64,000 nt of DNA from Variibacter gotjawalensis (lineage in GTDB: Bacteria; Pseudomonadota; Alphaproteobacteria; Rhizobiales; Xanthobacteraceae), in NCBI RefSeq assembly GCF_002355335.1, contig NZ_AP014946.1, positions 3,983,501 through 4,047,500 of the forward strand. Reading direction: 5' to 3'. Of this stretch, positions 16,385 to 25,746 are shown in pieces (the first letter of the stretch is position 1; each line of letters starts with the position of its first letter). The notes below the pieces were generated by a model that worked only from the letters and a program-made list of their open reading frames with translations, ran no database searches and had not been told where the DNA came from. The translations under genes and the position numbers were made by a program.

Positions 16385-18223
16385 CTACGCCGCGACCTTG
16401 TCTCGATACATCGCCTCGATTTCAGCCGCATATCTCGTGTTCACGAACGAACGCTTGAGTTTCATGGTCGGCGTCAGCTCTTCGTCTTCCGGCGTAAGCT
16501 GTTGCTCGATCAAATAGAAACGCTTGATCGTCTCGACCCGCGCGAAGCCCGCATTGACCTTCTCGATCTCGGCGAAGATCAGATCTTGCACCTCCTTGGT
16601 GCGGCAGAGGCTGGCATAATTGGTGAACGGCACGCTCTTGTCCTGCGCGTATTTCTCGACGTTTTCCTGGTCGATCATGACGAGGCAGGTGAGATACGGG
16701 CGCTTCTCGCCGATCACGACGGCGTCCGAAATATACGGCGAGAATTTCAACTGGTTCTCGATCTCGGACGGCGTGATGTTCTTGCCGCCGGCCGTGATGA
16801 TGATGTCCTTCATGCGGTCCGTGATCTTCACGAAGCCATCGTTGTCGATCAGGCCGACATCGCCGGTGTGCAGCCAGCCGTCCGCATCGAGCGTCTCGGC
16901 GGTTTTCTCCGGCTGATTGAGATAACCCATGAAGTTGAATTTGCCGCGAATGAGAATCTCACCCTGCGGGCTGATCTTCACTTCGCCCCACGGAACCGTC
17001 TTGCCGACAGTGCCAAGCTTCACATGCTCCGCGGGCATCAGCGTCGCGACGCCGCAATTCTCCGTCTGCCCGTAGACCTCGTACATGTTGAGGCCGAGCG
17101 AGAGATACCAGCGCACGAGATCCGGCGAGATCGGCGCGGCGCCCGTGAGCAGGATGCGCGCACTATCGAGGCCCATCATCTTGCGCATGTTGCGCAGCAC
17201 CAGCCAGTAACCGAGCTGGTTGGCGAGACGCAGCGGCAGCGACGCGGACTTGCCCTGCAGCCGCGCATCGGCGACGCGCGAGCCCGCGCCGATTGCGAGC
17301 TTATAGGCGAGTTGCTCCAGCTTGGTCGCATCTTTCAGCGCGATGACGACGGCGGAGTACAGCTTCTCCCACACGCGCGGGACCGCGAGGAACGCGTTCG
17401 GCTGCACCTCGCGCAGATTCTCGAACACGGTCTCGGGGCTCTCGGCAAAATGCATCACGACGTCGAGCGAGAGCGACGAGTAATAACCGCCGAGCCGCTC
17501 CGCCACGTGACACAGCGGCAGGAACAGCAGACGGCTGTCGCCCACATAGCTGTGATAGAGCACGTCGACATGCGCGAGCTGGTGGATCACGCTGCCGTTC
17601 GAATGCATCGCGCCCTTCGCGGGGCCGGTCGTGCCGGACGTGTAGACCAGCATCGCGAGATCGTCAGGCCCACGCGAATTGATCATCGCGTCCCATTCGC
17701 TCGCGTGCGCTTGGCCGTAAGCAGCGCCCTGGCTGATGAATGTGTCGAGCGACACGCACATTGGGTCGCTGAACTCGGCAAGGCCTTCCATGTCGAAGAT
17801 CACGATGCGCTTCAGCGTCGGGCATCGCTCGCGGCATGACAGCGCCTTGTCGAGCTGCTCCTCATCCTCGACGAACAGAACGCTCGTGCGGCTATCGTTG
17901 AGAAGATATTCGAGCTGCTTCATCGAGTCCGTCGGGTAAACGCCGGACGAGACGCCGCCAGCGCACAGCACGCCCATATCGGCGTAGACCCATTCGGGCA
18001 CCGTATTGGCGAGGATCGAGGCGACATCGCCTGGCGCAAATCCATCCTCGCGGAGCGCGAAGGCGATGTCGCGGGAAATGTCCGCCCATTGATTCCAGGT
18101 CGTCGTTCGCCAGATGCCGCGATCCTTTTCGCGGATCGCCGGCTTGTCGCCACGATCTTTCACGGCGAGCAGAAACGTCTTCGCGATCGTCTCCGCGACC
18201 TTCGCTTTGCTGATCTCGCTCAT
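16385..18223 (-). CDS. Long-chain acyl-CoA synthetase (FAA1-type, AMP-forming)
   Basis: 612 residues. The AMP-binding loop is YTSGTTGPAKGAM, followed by YGQTE and the hinge TGDVGLIDNDGFVKITDRMKD; the C-terminal Lys lies in TPTMKLKRSF. This is the longer FAA1/COG1022 branch, unlike the FadD gene in this window. It makes acyl-CoA from imported carboxylic acid. Codon 18229 is TTG; ATG 18223 with GAGGA upstream is the start. It lies between livF and the binding protein, so uptake and CoA activation are coupled. Confidence 0.9.
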   Translation of the reverse strand: MSEISKAKVAETIAKTFLLAVKDRGDKPAIREKDRGIWRTTTWNQWADISRDIAFALREDGFAPGDVASILANTVPEWVYADMGVLCAGGVSSGVYPTDSMKQLEYLLNDSRTSVLFVEDEEQLDKALSCRERCPTLKRIVIFDMEGLAEFSDPMCVSLDTFISQGAAYGQAHASEWDAMINSRGPDDLAMLVYTSGTTGPAKGAMHSNGSVIHQLAHVDVLYHSYVGDSRLLFLPLCHVAERLGGYYSSLSLDVVMHFAESPETVFENLREVQPNAFLAVPRVWEKLYSAVVIALKDATKLEQLAYKLAIGAGSRVADARLQGKSASLPLRLANQLGYWLVLRNMRKMMGLDSARILLTGAAPISPDLVRWYLSLGLNMYEVYGQTENCGVATLMPAEHVKLGTVGKTVPWGEVKISPQGEILIRGKFNFMGYLNQPEKTAETLDADGWLHTGDVGLIDNDGFVKITDRMKDIIITAGGKNITPSEIENQLKFSPYISDAVVIGEKRPYLTCLVMIDQENVEKYAQDKSVPFTNYASLCRTKEVQDLIFAEIEKVNAGFARVETIKRFYLIEQQLTPEDEELTPTMKLKRSFVNTRYAAEIEAMYRDKVAA

Positions 18224-18261
18224 CGCCAAATCCTCATCGCCAATTCTTCATCGCAAAACCT

Positions 18262-19044
18262 TCACCGCCAGGTCTTCTTCTTTTTCCAGCGCCGTTCGCC
18301 GCGCGCACTCTCTTCCTTTGCGCCGAGGTAGAATTCCTGAATATCTTTGCTGGCGCGCAGGCGCTCGCACGTATCCGCCATCACGATGCGGCCGACTTCG
18401 AGTACGTAGCCGTAATGCGCGGTCTCCAGCGCCATACGTGCATTCTGCTCGACCAACAGGATCGAGACGCCCTGCTCGTCGTTGATGCGCCGAATGATCG
18501 TGAAGATGTCTTTCACAAGCAGAGGCGATAGGCCGAGCGACGGCTCGTCGAGCAGCAGCACTTTCGGTCGGTTCATCAGCGCGCGGCTGATCGCCAGCAT
18601 CTGCTGTTCGCCGCCCGACATGAGACCGGCCGGCTGATCGAGACGATCTTTGAGCCGCGGGAAATAGCCGTAGACGCGCTCCATATCCTTCGCGATGCCG
18701 TCCGCATCGCGACGCAGATACGCGCCCATCATCAGGTTCTCGCGCACGGTGAGGAACGGAAACACCTCGCGGCCTTCCGGCACATGCGAGAGCCCCATCC
18801 GCACGATGCGATCGACGTCCATCTTCTGGATCTGCTTGCCGTCGTATTCGACGCTGCCTTTTTGCGGATCGAGCACACCCGAGATCGTCTTCAAGATCGT
18901 CGTCTTGCCGGCGCCGTTCGCGCCGAGCACCGTGACGATCGAACCGCGCTCAAGTTCGAGGCTCACGCCACGAATGGCGCGGATCGGCCCGTAGTAACTC
19001 TCGATATTCGAGACTTTGAGAATCGGCGCTTCGCTCATCGTCAT
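18262..19044 (-). CDS. livF: ABC transporter ATP-binding protein LivF-type
   Basis: 260 residues. Walker A is GANGAGKT, the signature region LMSGGEQQMLAISRALM, and Walker B VLLLDEPSLGL, ending in the LivF-type helix. A Lys/Arg-rich tail (ARGERRWKKKKTWR) extends beyond the usual ~235 residues. It is one of two ATPases powering the importer. The ATG at 19044 overlaps the livG stop; a second ATG at 19038 is also possible. Confidence 0.9.
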   Translation of the reverse strand: MTMSEAPILKVSNIESYYGPIRAIRGVSLELERGSIVTVLGANGAGKTTILKTISGVLDPQKGSVEYDGKQIQKMDVDRIVRMGLSHVPEGREVFPFLTVRENLMMGAYLRRDADGIAKDMERVYGYFPRLKDRLDQPAGLMSGGEQQMLAISRALMNRPKVLLLDEPSLGLSPLLVKDIFTIIRRINDEQGVSILLVEQNARMALETAHYGYVLEVGRIVMADTCERLRASKDIQEFYLGAKEESARGERRWKKKKTWR

Positions 19045-19799
19045 GCCCCGATGTACGCCGCGACGACATCCGGATGCTGCTGCACCTCGGCGGGCGTGCC
19101 CATCGCGAGCACCTTGCCGTAGTTCAGCGCGAGCACGCGGTCCGAGACGCGGCTGACCAGCGCCATGTCGTGCTCGACCATGATCACCGTGATGCCGAGC
19201 TGCGAGCGGATGTCGCGAATCCAGAACGCCATGTCATCGGTCTCTTCGACGTTGAGGCCGGACGACGGCTCGTCCAGCAGGATGATCTTCGGCTCCGAAC
19301 ACAGCGCGCGCGCGATCTCGGTCACCTTGCGGATGCCGTAGGGCAAGCTCGCGATGTAGGTATCGCGATAGACCGCTAGATCGAGAAACTCGATCACCTC
19401 CTCGCATTTCTCGCGGTGCGCTCGTTCCGCCGCCTTTACGCTCGGCAGAAACAGCGCTTCCTGCCACGCTTGCGTCGTCGAGTGGCAATGCCGCCCGATC
19501 AGGAGGTTGCTGAGCAGCGACGCATTCTCGAACAGCTCGATGTTCTGGAACGTCCGCGCGATACCCATCTTGGCGATCTTGTGCGGGGCGACGTTGGTGA
19601 TGTCCTGATCCTCAAACATCAGCCGTCCGCCGGTCGGCCGATAGATGCGCGAGATCAGATTGAAGATCGACGTCTTGCCGGCGCCGTTCGGGCCGATGAT
19701 CGTGAAGATCTCGCCCTTGTCGACGTTGAAGCTGACGTTGTCGACGGCACGGACGCCGCCGAAGTGAAGTGACACGCCTTCGACCTTGAAGAAGCTCAT
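19041..19799 (-). CDS. livG: ABC transporter ATP-binding protein LivG-type
   Basis: 252 residues. Walker A is GPNGAGKT, the LivG-specific insert includes GIARTFQNIELFENASLLSNLL, and Walker B is IILLDEPSSGL. It pairs with the LivF subunit at the membrane. A 20-base tandem duplication separates its start from the livM stop by 16 bases (see findings). Confidence 0.92.
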   Translation of the reverse strand: MSFFKVEGVSLHFGGVRAVDNVSFNVDKGEIFTIIGPNGAGKTSIFNLISRIYRPTGGRLMFEDQDITNVAPHKIAKMGIARTFQNIELFENASLLSNLLIGRHCHSTTQAWQEALFLPSVKAAERAHREKCEEVIEFLDLAVYRDTYIASLPYGIRKVTEIARALCSEPKIILLDEPSSGLNVEETDDMAFWIRDIRSQLGITVIMVEHDMALVSRVSDRVLALNYGKVLAMGTPAEVQQHPDVVAAYIGA

Positions 19800-19832
19800 C
19801 GGTTGCGCTCCGCGGTCATCGGTTGCGCTCCG
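19796..19832. repeat. 17-base direct repeat at the livM/livG junction
   Basis: TCATCGGTTGCGCTCCG occurs at 19796-19812 and 19816-19832, a 20-base period. The first copy holds the livG start and the second the livM stop. Confidence 0.9.
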
Positions 19833-20964
19833 ATTTCACGTAAGTCTTTTGACGTTTGAACGTCGCGCGTTTGTAGAGCGGAAAGAGCTGGAAATACGCC
19901 TTGATCTTCAGCCAGCGGCCGTAGAGGCCGGCCGGCTCGAACTGAATGAACAGAATGATGATGAGACCGTAGAGCGCGCCTTTCAGGCCCGCGAGCGAGA
20001 AGAAGGATGCGACGCGCCCTTCGGCGGCGCGCGCCGTGTCCGCGCTCGTGACCGTCTGCAGAATGCCGCCGACGACGCCCGGGAAGTCGTCTTTCAGCGC
20101 GACCAACAGCGGATCGACCATCACGATGAACATCGCACCGAGGATCGCCCCGTGCAGCCCGAACATACCGCCGATGATGATCACCATGATGAACTCGATG
20201 GAGAGCAGCAGCGTGAACATTTCGGGGCTGATGAACGACATCTTGTGCGCGAACAGAGACCCCGCGAGCCCGGCAATGCCGGCGCTGATCGCGAAGGCTT
20301 TCACTTTGTAGGCCGCCGTATCGATACCCATGCTCTGCGCCGCGGTCTCGCTGTCGCGGATCGCGATGAAGGCACGGCCGGTCGGCGAGCGCATGAGGTT
20401 GAGCACCGCGATAATCGTCAGCGCGAGCACGGCGAGGCAGAGATAGTAGAACTCGGCGCTGTCGCGCGGGATCGTCCAGCCGAGGATATCGAGCGCACGA
20501 ACGCGCATGCCTTCGTTGCCGTGCGTCACGCTTTCCCAGCGCGCGAGAATCTCCTCGACGATGAAGCCGAACGAAATCGTCGCAATGAGAAGATAGATGC
20601 CGTGCAGCCGCAACGCCGGGAATCCGACAATCGCGCCGATGATCGCGGTCAGTATGCCGGCGAGCGGGAAATACGCGACGAAGCCGAAGCCTTTCGCCTG
20701 CATATAGGCTGTCGTGTAAGCGCCGATCGCGAGAAACGCCGCGTGGCCGAGCGAGCCCTGGCCCGTGAAGCCGGTCAGCACCATCAACCCAACGCCGACG
20801 ATCGCGTAAATGATGACGAAGACCATCTGGCTCTGGATGTAGCTCGACACGACGAACGGTAGCGCGACGAGAACCAGCAGCAGCGCGCCGTAAGACCACC
20901 ATTGTCCCGAATGCTGGAACAGCCGGATGTCTTGGTCGTAATTGGTTTTGAAGATGAAGCGCAT
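19816..20964 (-). CDS. livM: Branched-chain-type ABC transporter permease LivM
   Basis: 382 residues with about nine hydrophobic helices and the LivM hallmark GFTGQGSLGHAAFLAIGAYT near 60-79. The C-terminus has an extra basic tail (ATFKRQKTYVKSERNR). It forms the transmembrane channel with LivH. It begins 6 bases after the livH stop. Confidence 0.9.
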   Translation of the reverse strand: MRFIFKTNYDQDIRLFQHSGQWWSYGALLLVLVALPFVVSSYIQSQMVFVIIYAIVGVGLMVLTGFTGQGSLGHAAFLAIGAYTTAYMQAKGFGFVAYFPLAGILTAIIGAIVGFPALRLHGIYLLIATISFGFIVEEILARWESVTHGNEGMRVRALDILGWTIPRDSAEFYYLCLAVLALTIIAVLNLMRSPTGRAFIAIRDSETAAQSMGIDTAAYKVKAFAISAGIAGLAGSLFAHKMSFISPEMFTLLLSIEFIMVIIIGGMFGLHGAILGAMFIVMVDPLLVALKDDFPGVVGGILQTVTSADTARAAEGRVASFFSLAGLKGALYGLIIILFIQFEPAGLYGRWLKIKAYFQLFPLYKRATFKRQKTYVKSERNR

Positions 20965-20970
20965 GGCGGC

Positions 20971-21846
20971 TTACACCTTCTTCCGGCCGACATTGCCGAA
21001 CAGCCCTTCGGGCTTCAGCAACAGAACGGCGAGCAACACGATGTAGGGCGCGACATCCTTCCAGCCTTGCGGCAGGTAGAAGCCCGCCATCGTCTCGATG
21101 ATACCGATAATGATGCCGCCGACGAGCGCACCCGGAATGCTGCCGAAGCCGCCGAGCACGGCGGCCGGAAAAGCCTTGAGCCCCAGCGCTAAACCGACAT
21201 TCGAATGCACGAAGGTGATCGGCGCCAACAGAATGCCCGCGATCGCCGCGACAGCCGCGCTGATCGCCCAGATCAGCGACACGATGTGCTTGACCGGAAT
21301 GCCCATATAGCCGGCCGCCAGCATGTTCTCGGATGTCGCGCGCATCGCGATGCCGAGCCGCGTCTTGGCGAAGAAGAAATAGAGCACGACGCAGAGGATC
21401 ACGGTTGCGACGATGATCGAGAGCTTGTCGTAGGCGATGACGAGATCGCCGATCTTCAAGAGGCCCGTGGAGAACGGCGTATCGATGCGCAGATCGTCGG
21501 TGCCCCAGATGATGCCCGCCATCGAGCGCAGGAAGAAGCCGAGGCCGATCGTTGCCATCACGATGGCAAATTGCGGATAACCGAGGATCGGACGAATGAC
21601 GAGCCGCTCTACGAGCGCGCCGAACACCGCCATGATGCAGACGGCGAGTAGAAAGCCGAGCCAGTAATTCAGCCCGAACATGACGATGAAGGTGTAGGCC
21701 GCAAAACCGCCCAGCATCATCAAATCGCCTTGCGCGAAATTGACGACCTCGGTGGTTTTGTAGATCAGCACGAAGCCGAGCGCGATCAGGCCGTAGACGC
21801 AGCCGAGCGCGATCCCCCCAACGAGCTGCTGAATGAAATCCAGCAT
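20971..21846 (-). CDS. livH: Branched-chain-type ABC transporter permease LivH
   Basis: 291 residues, eight or so hydrophobic helices. It starts with the LivH pattern GGIALGCVYGLIALGFVLIY followed by VNFAQGDLMMLGGFAAY. First transporter gene of operon 1, 84 bases downstream of the TetR gene on the same strand, so TetR probably heads the transcript or sits on its own leader. Confidence 0.9.
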   Translation of the reverse strand: MLDFIQQLVGGIALGCVYGLIALGFVLIYKTTEVVNFAQGDLMMLGGFAAYTFIVMFGLNYWLGFLLAVCIMAVFGALVERLVIRPILGYPQFAIVMATIGLGFFLRSMAGIIWGTDDLRIDTPFSTGLLKIGDLVIAYDKLSIIVATVILCVVLYFFFAKTRLGIAMRATSENMLAAGYMGIPVKHIVSLIWAISAAVAAIAGILLAPITFVHSNVGLALGLKAFPAAVLGGFGSIPGALVGGIIIGIIETMAGFYLPQGWKDVAPYIVLLAVLLLKPEGLFGNVGRKKV

Positions 21847-21930
21847 CCCGGATTATCCTCCCTACGGTCTTCGCCGTCGCGGCTTCTGATGAGCCGCTAC
21901 AATCCAGCGTGCCTGAGACTTCTTCTTAAC

Positions 21931-22632
21931 TCAACCGGACCTCGCACGTTTCCGCTGCGCCGTTTTGGCGCGTGGCGATGCGAGGGTCTTCGTGCGTGCT
22001 TCCAGTTTCCCCCCGAAAGCACGCAGATAAGCGCCCGCGATATCCCAAGATGTTTTGTCGACGTCGAGCGCTTTGTCGCGCTCCTGCAGCACCGCCGTCT
22101 GCACGAAATTCTCGACACCGCCGAAGATCAGATCGCGCATCATGCCGAAGTCTATGCCCGGCGGGATGTCGCGCGGCGCCAGCCACTTCTTGAGCAAATG
22201 AATCATCGGCGTCGAATAGCGCCGCAGCATCGCGCGCGCCGGCAGCTTGCCGTAGTCTTCCGCACCGCGAACTTCGCGCATCCAGATGCGATAGATTTCT
22301 TTGGCGTCGAGCAGGATGCTCATCTGCAGCGCGATCATGCGGGCAACGCCTTCGTGCAGGCTTTGCGCCTCTGCTGCGATGTGCTCGGCCTTCACCGCAT
22401 GCTCCTCGAACGCATCGAGACTGACGCGCAGCACGAGGTCGTGGCGATCGCGGAAATAGTTATAGAGCGTGCCTTCGGATAAGCCGGCTTCGGCCGCGAC
22501 GTCGGCCATCGTGACGTTCTGGTAGCCACGGCGATCGAACAGCGCTGCGGCAACTTCGAGAATGCCGGCCTCGCGCTCACCCCAGCGGCCAACAGGCGCG
22601 AGCACTTCTTTCCTGCGGCTGACCGAACGCAT
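21931..22632 (-). CDS. TetR/AcrR family transcriptional regulator
   Basis: 233 residues. The N-terminal helix-turn-helix reads ILEVAAALFDRRGYQNVTMADVAAEAGLSEGTLYNYFRDR (about 24-62, seen in pieces), followed by a helical ligand domain and a basic tail (SPRAKTAQRKRARSG). It is similar in plan to FadR-like TetR regulators that sense acyl-CoA. A palindromic CTCAA/TTGAG array lies 63-84 bases upstream of its start, suggesting autoregulation and control of the Liv/acyl-CoA-synthetase operon. Confidence 0.88.
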   Translation of the reverse strand: MRSVSRRKEVLAPVGRWGEREAGILEVAAALFDRRGYQNVTMADVAAEAGLSEGTLYNYFRDRHDLVLRVSLDAFEEHAVKAEHIAAEAQSLHEGVARMIALQMSILLDAKEIYRIWMREVRGAEDYGKLPARAMLRRYSTPMIHLLKKWLAPRDIPPGIDFGMMRDLIFGGVENFVQTAVLQERDKALDVDKTSWDIAGAYLRAFGGKLEARTKTLASPRAKTAQRKRARSG

Positions 22633-22694
22633 ACCCCTCCGGATGTCTCGCGCCTTGTGGCGGCGGCGATGACACCGGGAAAGAATGAGACAAA

Positions 22695-22716
22695 CTCAAA
22701 CTTGAGGCAACCTCAA
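22695..22716. promoter_or_regulatory. Palindromic operator, likely for the adjacent TetR
   Basis: CTCAA-AC-TTGAG (22695-22706) overlaps TTGAGG-CAA-CCTCAA (22702-22716), giving three alternating half-sites. It lies upstream of the TetR gene and downstream of the small-protein gene at 22771. Confidence 0.55.
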
Positions 22717-22770
22717 AGAATGAGCTGTCCTAAGCCCTCCGTGCTGCGGCGCAACGCGGAGCGCCGTCCG

Positions 22771-23013
22771 TTAGGCGGCGGCAAGTGCGAGAGAGTACGT
22801 ATTGACGCGGATGAAGACTTCGCCGGTGCGCTGAATTTCGTAGTTGTCGGCGCCGACTTGGCGCAACACCGTTCCATCTTCGGCACGAAAGAAGCCCGTG
22901 ATCCGCACGGTGGTTGAGCCGAAACCCATCTCGGCGATGTGCTCGCCCGCGATGACGTGGAAGATTTCCCCGTTCGACGCGCGAACCGGAAAGCGCTCGC
23001 ATTCAGTCCACAT
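22771..23013 (-). CDS. Small conserved-looking protein of unknown function
   Basis: 80 residues starting MWTECERFPVRASNGEIFHV and ending VNTYSLALAAA. The content is beta-rich with one Cys, and there is no signal peptide or membrane helix. The frame is open upstream to 23070, but ATG 23013 is preceded by GAGGGG at a good distance. It is not obviously operonic: the next minus-strand gene is the TetR ~140 bases away beyond an operator. Family not recognised. Confidence 0.6.
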   Translation of the reverse strand: MWTECERFPVRASNGEIFHVIAGEHIAEMGFGSTTVRITGFFRAEDGTVLRQVGADNYEIQRTGEVFIRVNTYSLALAAA

Positions 23014-23194
23014 GTTGTCGCCCCTCGTTTTGTTATGGGACAACCTTACGCAGAAAGATCGCATTTTCATTTAATGCGGCAAGCATTCGATGTTCATTCG
23101 ACGAGTGCGGTAAAGCACTCATCAACGATTGCGCGCCTGGATGTTAAATCGGATTAACTATGCGGCTTGCTCTCGAACAGACGAAGAAGATCTC

Positions 23195-23303
23195 CGTCAT
23201 TGCGAGGAGCGGCGCAGCCGCGACGCGGCAATCCAGCCTCTTCTAGAGAAAAAAGACAGAACTGGATTGCTTCGTCGGCGTTACACGCCGCCTCGCAATG
23301 ACG
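23195..23303. repeat. REP-like element, family D
   Basis: CGTCATTGCGAGGAGCGGCG ... GCCTCGCAATGACG with inner GCAATCCAG/CTGGATTGC. It lies 9 bases past the 3' end of the esterase gene at 23312. Confidence 0.85.
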
Positions 23304-23311
23304 AAAAGACA

Positions 23312-24253
23312 TTACCGGCCAAAGGCATGGCGCATCGCGGCGGCCGCCATTTCGAGCGCCATGTCGGCGGCGCGCACGATGCGGCCTTGTGTCAAGAAGC
23401 CGTGCATCTGATCGGCGAGATGCACGAACGACACCTGCGCCTCGGCTTCCTCGAGCTTCTTTGCGTAAGCTTTGCCTTCTTCCCACAACGGATCGAAGCC
23501 GGCCGTGAGCACAAAAGCCGGCGCCAGATCCTTGAAGCTCTTCGCGCGCAGCGGCGAGGCGCGCCAGTCATCCACATCGGCCGGGCCGTTGAGATAATGG
23601 CCCATGAAGTATTTGATCGCCGCGAGGTTGAGCGGAAAACGATCGAACTGCGGGCCGTAGGACGAAAACTGCATGCCCATGTCGCAGCCCGGATAGAGCA
23701 GCACCTGGAAACACAGCGCGGGCGCATCGCCGTCGCGCGCCATATGCGCCATCACGGCTGAGAGATTGCCGCCCGCAGAATCGCCGCCGACCGCGACGCG
23801 CTTCGCATCGATCCCGAGCGTCGCCGCATTGACGACGATCCACTGCAGAGCCGCGTGGCTGTCGATCACCGCTGCGGGAAATTTGTGTTCGGGCGCGAGC
23901 CGGTAGTCGACCGAGACAACGACGCACTTCGCTTCGTTCGCGAGTTTGCGGCAGACATAGTCGTGCGTGTCGCGATCGCCGATCACCCAGCCGCCGCCGT
24001 GATAGAAGACGAGCGCCGGCGCGTTTTCTTTCGGCGCGCCCTGCCCGCGATAGTAACGCAGCGGGATCGCGCCGAGCGGTCCGGTCGCATCCATGTCGCG
24101 CATGTCGTCGACATCCGGCGGATCCGGCATCAGGAATTTGCGGCCGCCGCGGTAGACTTCGCGCGCCGCCGGCGGCTCAAGCGAGGCGATCGGCGGACGC
24201 CCCGCCGCGATGATCAAGTCGAGAACTTTTTGATTATCGGGGTCCAGCCGCAT
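23312..24253 (-). CDS. HSL-type alpha/beta hydrolase (esterase)
   Basis: 313 residues. The hormone-sensitive-lipase hallmarks are HGGG at 85-88 and GDSAGG at 157-162 with Ser159 as nucleophile; the acid lies in TAGFDPLWEEG and the His in QMHGFLT. It hydrolyses short to medium acyl esters in the cytoplasm. ATG 24253 has AAGGAG 9 bases upstream. Divergent from the second Liv operon, which may import what this esterase releases or use related substrates; that link is inference. Confidence 0.87.
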   Translation of the reverse strand: MRLDPDNQKVLDLIIAAGRPPIASLEPPAAREVYRGGRKFLMPDPPDVDDMRDMDATGPLGAIPLRYYRGQGAPKENAPALVFYHGGGWVIGDRDTHDYVCRKLANEAKCVVVSVDYRLAPEHKFPAAVIDSHAALQWIVVNAATLGIDAKRVAVGGDSAGGNLSAVMAHMARDGDAPALCFQVLLYPGCDMGMQFSSYGPQFDRFPLNLAAIKYFMGHYLNGPADVDDWRASPLRAKSFKDLAPAFVLTAGFDPLWEEGKAYAKKLEEAEAQVSFVHLADQMHGFLTQGRIVRAADMALEMAAAAMRHAFGR

Positions 24254-24357
24254 CGCTTTGTCTCCTTGGATTGCGCGCGAATCCATGCCGGATGCTCAGC
24301 GATTGCGCAAGTCGCTCGCGCTTCGTGGGATGACGACGCCCGCGACCGCGAAGCCGA

Positions 24358-24363
24358 TTGACA
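24358..24363 (+). promoter_or_regulatory. Possible -35 box for Liv operon 2
   Basis: TTGACA lies 73 bases before the binding-protein start. The matching -10 is weak (TCTGCT or CTAGAT, 17-21 bases on). ATGCAACAAA follows immediately. Confidence 0.3.
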
Positions 24364-24435
24364 ATCGCCACGGCGCGCATTCTGCTAGATGCAACAAATA
24401 AGCGGACCATAAAGAACCGCGTCAGGGAGCGAACA

Positions 24436-25731
24436 ATGAAAAGACTCGTCAAACAGAGCCTTGTCTTAGCCAGCGTCGTTGCCTTGAGCGCAACCGCAGC
24501 CGTTGCCGACATCAAGGTCGGCGTTCTCTACGATTACACGGGCGCGCTCGCGGGCGGCGGCTCGAAGCCCGGCGGCATTGGTACCAAGATCGCGATCGAT
24601 ATGTTCAACGAGCGCGGCGGTGTGGCGGGCCACAAGATCATTGCGACTTACGCGGACGCACAATCGAAAACCGATGTCGCGATCAACGAGACCGAACGCC
24701 TGCTCAACGACGTCAAAGTCGATCTCCTGATGGGCGTGTTCTCGAGCGCGCAATGCGTGCCGATGGCCGCGAAGGTGGACGCCGCAAAGAAGTTCTTCTG
24801 GGCCAACATCTGCGTCTCGTCGGCGGTGTTCAAGGACAAGAACCTGCAATACGTCTTCCGCGGCACCGTGCATTCGGATCAGTTCGGCGAAGCGTCCTGC
24901 ACCTTCCTCGGCGAGAACGCGAAGGCGAAACTCGGCAAAGACCCGAAGGACGTGCGCGTCGCCATCATTCACGAGGACGGGCCGTATGGCTCCGGCGTCG
25001 CGATGGGCAACGAGTCGAAGTGCAAAGAACTCGGCATGCAGATCGTGCACAAGGAAGGTTACGCCGCGACCGCGACCGACCTTTCAGCGCTCGTCACCAA
25101 GCTGCGCCGCGCGCGGCCGGACGTGATCCTGCACACCGGCTACAATCCGGACATCACGTTGTTCCTGCGTCAATCGAAGGAAGCCGGCCTGAAATGGGCG
25201 GCATTGATCGGCCACGGCGCCGGTCACGCGCAGATCGACAAGCTCACCGAAACCTTCGGCAAGGACGTCAACTATCTCTACAACGTCGACCCGGTTGCCG
25301 CGCAACTGCTCGATCCGAAATCGCTGAAGCCCGGTCTCGGCGAAGTGACGCAAGAGATGGTGACGCGCTATCGCAAGGAAGCCGGCATCGGCCCGAACGA
25401 AGAAGTGCCCTCGCACGTCTCGATGGGCTTCAACCAGGCTTGGTATTTCCTCAATGACGTGCTGCCGCGCGCGATCCAGAAGCACGGCGGCTTCGATCCT
25501 GAGGCATTGCGCAAGGCCGCGCTCGAGACCGACATCCCGGAAGGCGGCACGATCCAGGGCTACGGCGTAAAATTCTTCCCGCCCGGCACCAAGATGTCCG
25601 GCCAGAACGAGCGTTCGACGCCGGTCGTGATGCAGTTCATCGACGGCAAGACGAAGATCGCATGGCCGAACTCGATCAAGACGGCGGACCCGGTGCTGCC
25701 GCTGCCGAAAGGACACGGCTACGCGCAGTAA
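24436..25731 (+). CDS. ABC transporter substrate-binding protein (Liv-type)
   Basis: 431 residues with a signal peptide (KRLVKQSLVLASVVALSATA, cleavage after VADI region near 27). The mature start IKVGVLYDYTGALAGGG belongs to the type I periplasmic-binding fold, and several Cys residues (SAQCVP, ANICVSS) are unusual for LivK. First gene of a five-gene importer operon. ATG 24436 follows AGGGAG; the open frame to 24358 is not needed. Confidence 0.88.
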   Translation: MKRLVKQSLVLASVVALSATAAVADIKVGVLYDYTGALAGGGSKPGGIGTKIAIDMFNERGGVAGHKIIATYADAQSKTDVAINETERLLNDVKVDLLMGVFSSAQCVPMAAKVDAAKKFFWANICVSSAVFKDKNLQYVFRGTVHSDQFGEASCTFLGENAKAKLGKDPKDVRVAIIHEDGPYGSGVAMGNESKCKELGMQIVHKEGYAATATDLSALVTKLRRARPDVILHTGYNPDITLFLRQSKEAGLKWAALIGHGAGHAQIDKLTETFGKDVNYLYNVDPVAAQLLDPKSLKPGLGEVTQEMVTRYRKEAGIGPNEEVPSHVSMGFNQAWYFLNDVLPRAIQKHGGFDPEALRKAALETDIPEGGTIQGYGVKFFPPGTKMSGQNERSTPVVMQFIDGKTKIAWPNSIKTADPVLPLPKGHGYAQ

Positions 25732-25746
25732 CGCAAAGCCAGCGCG

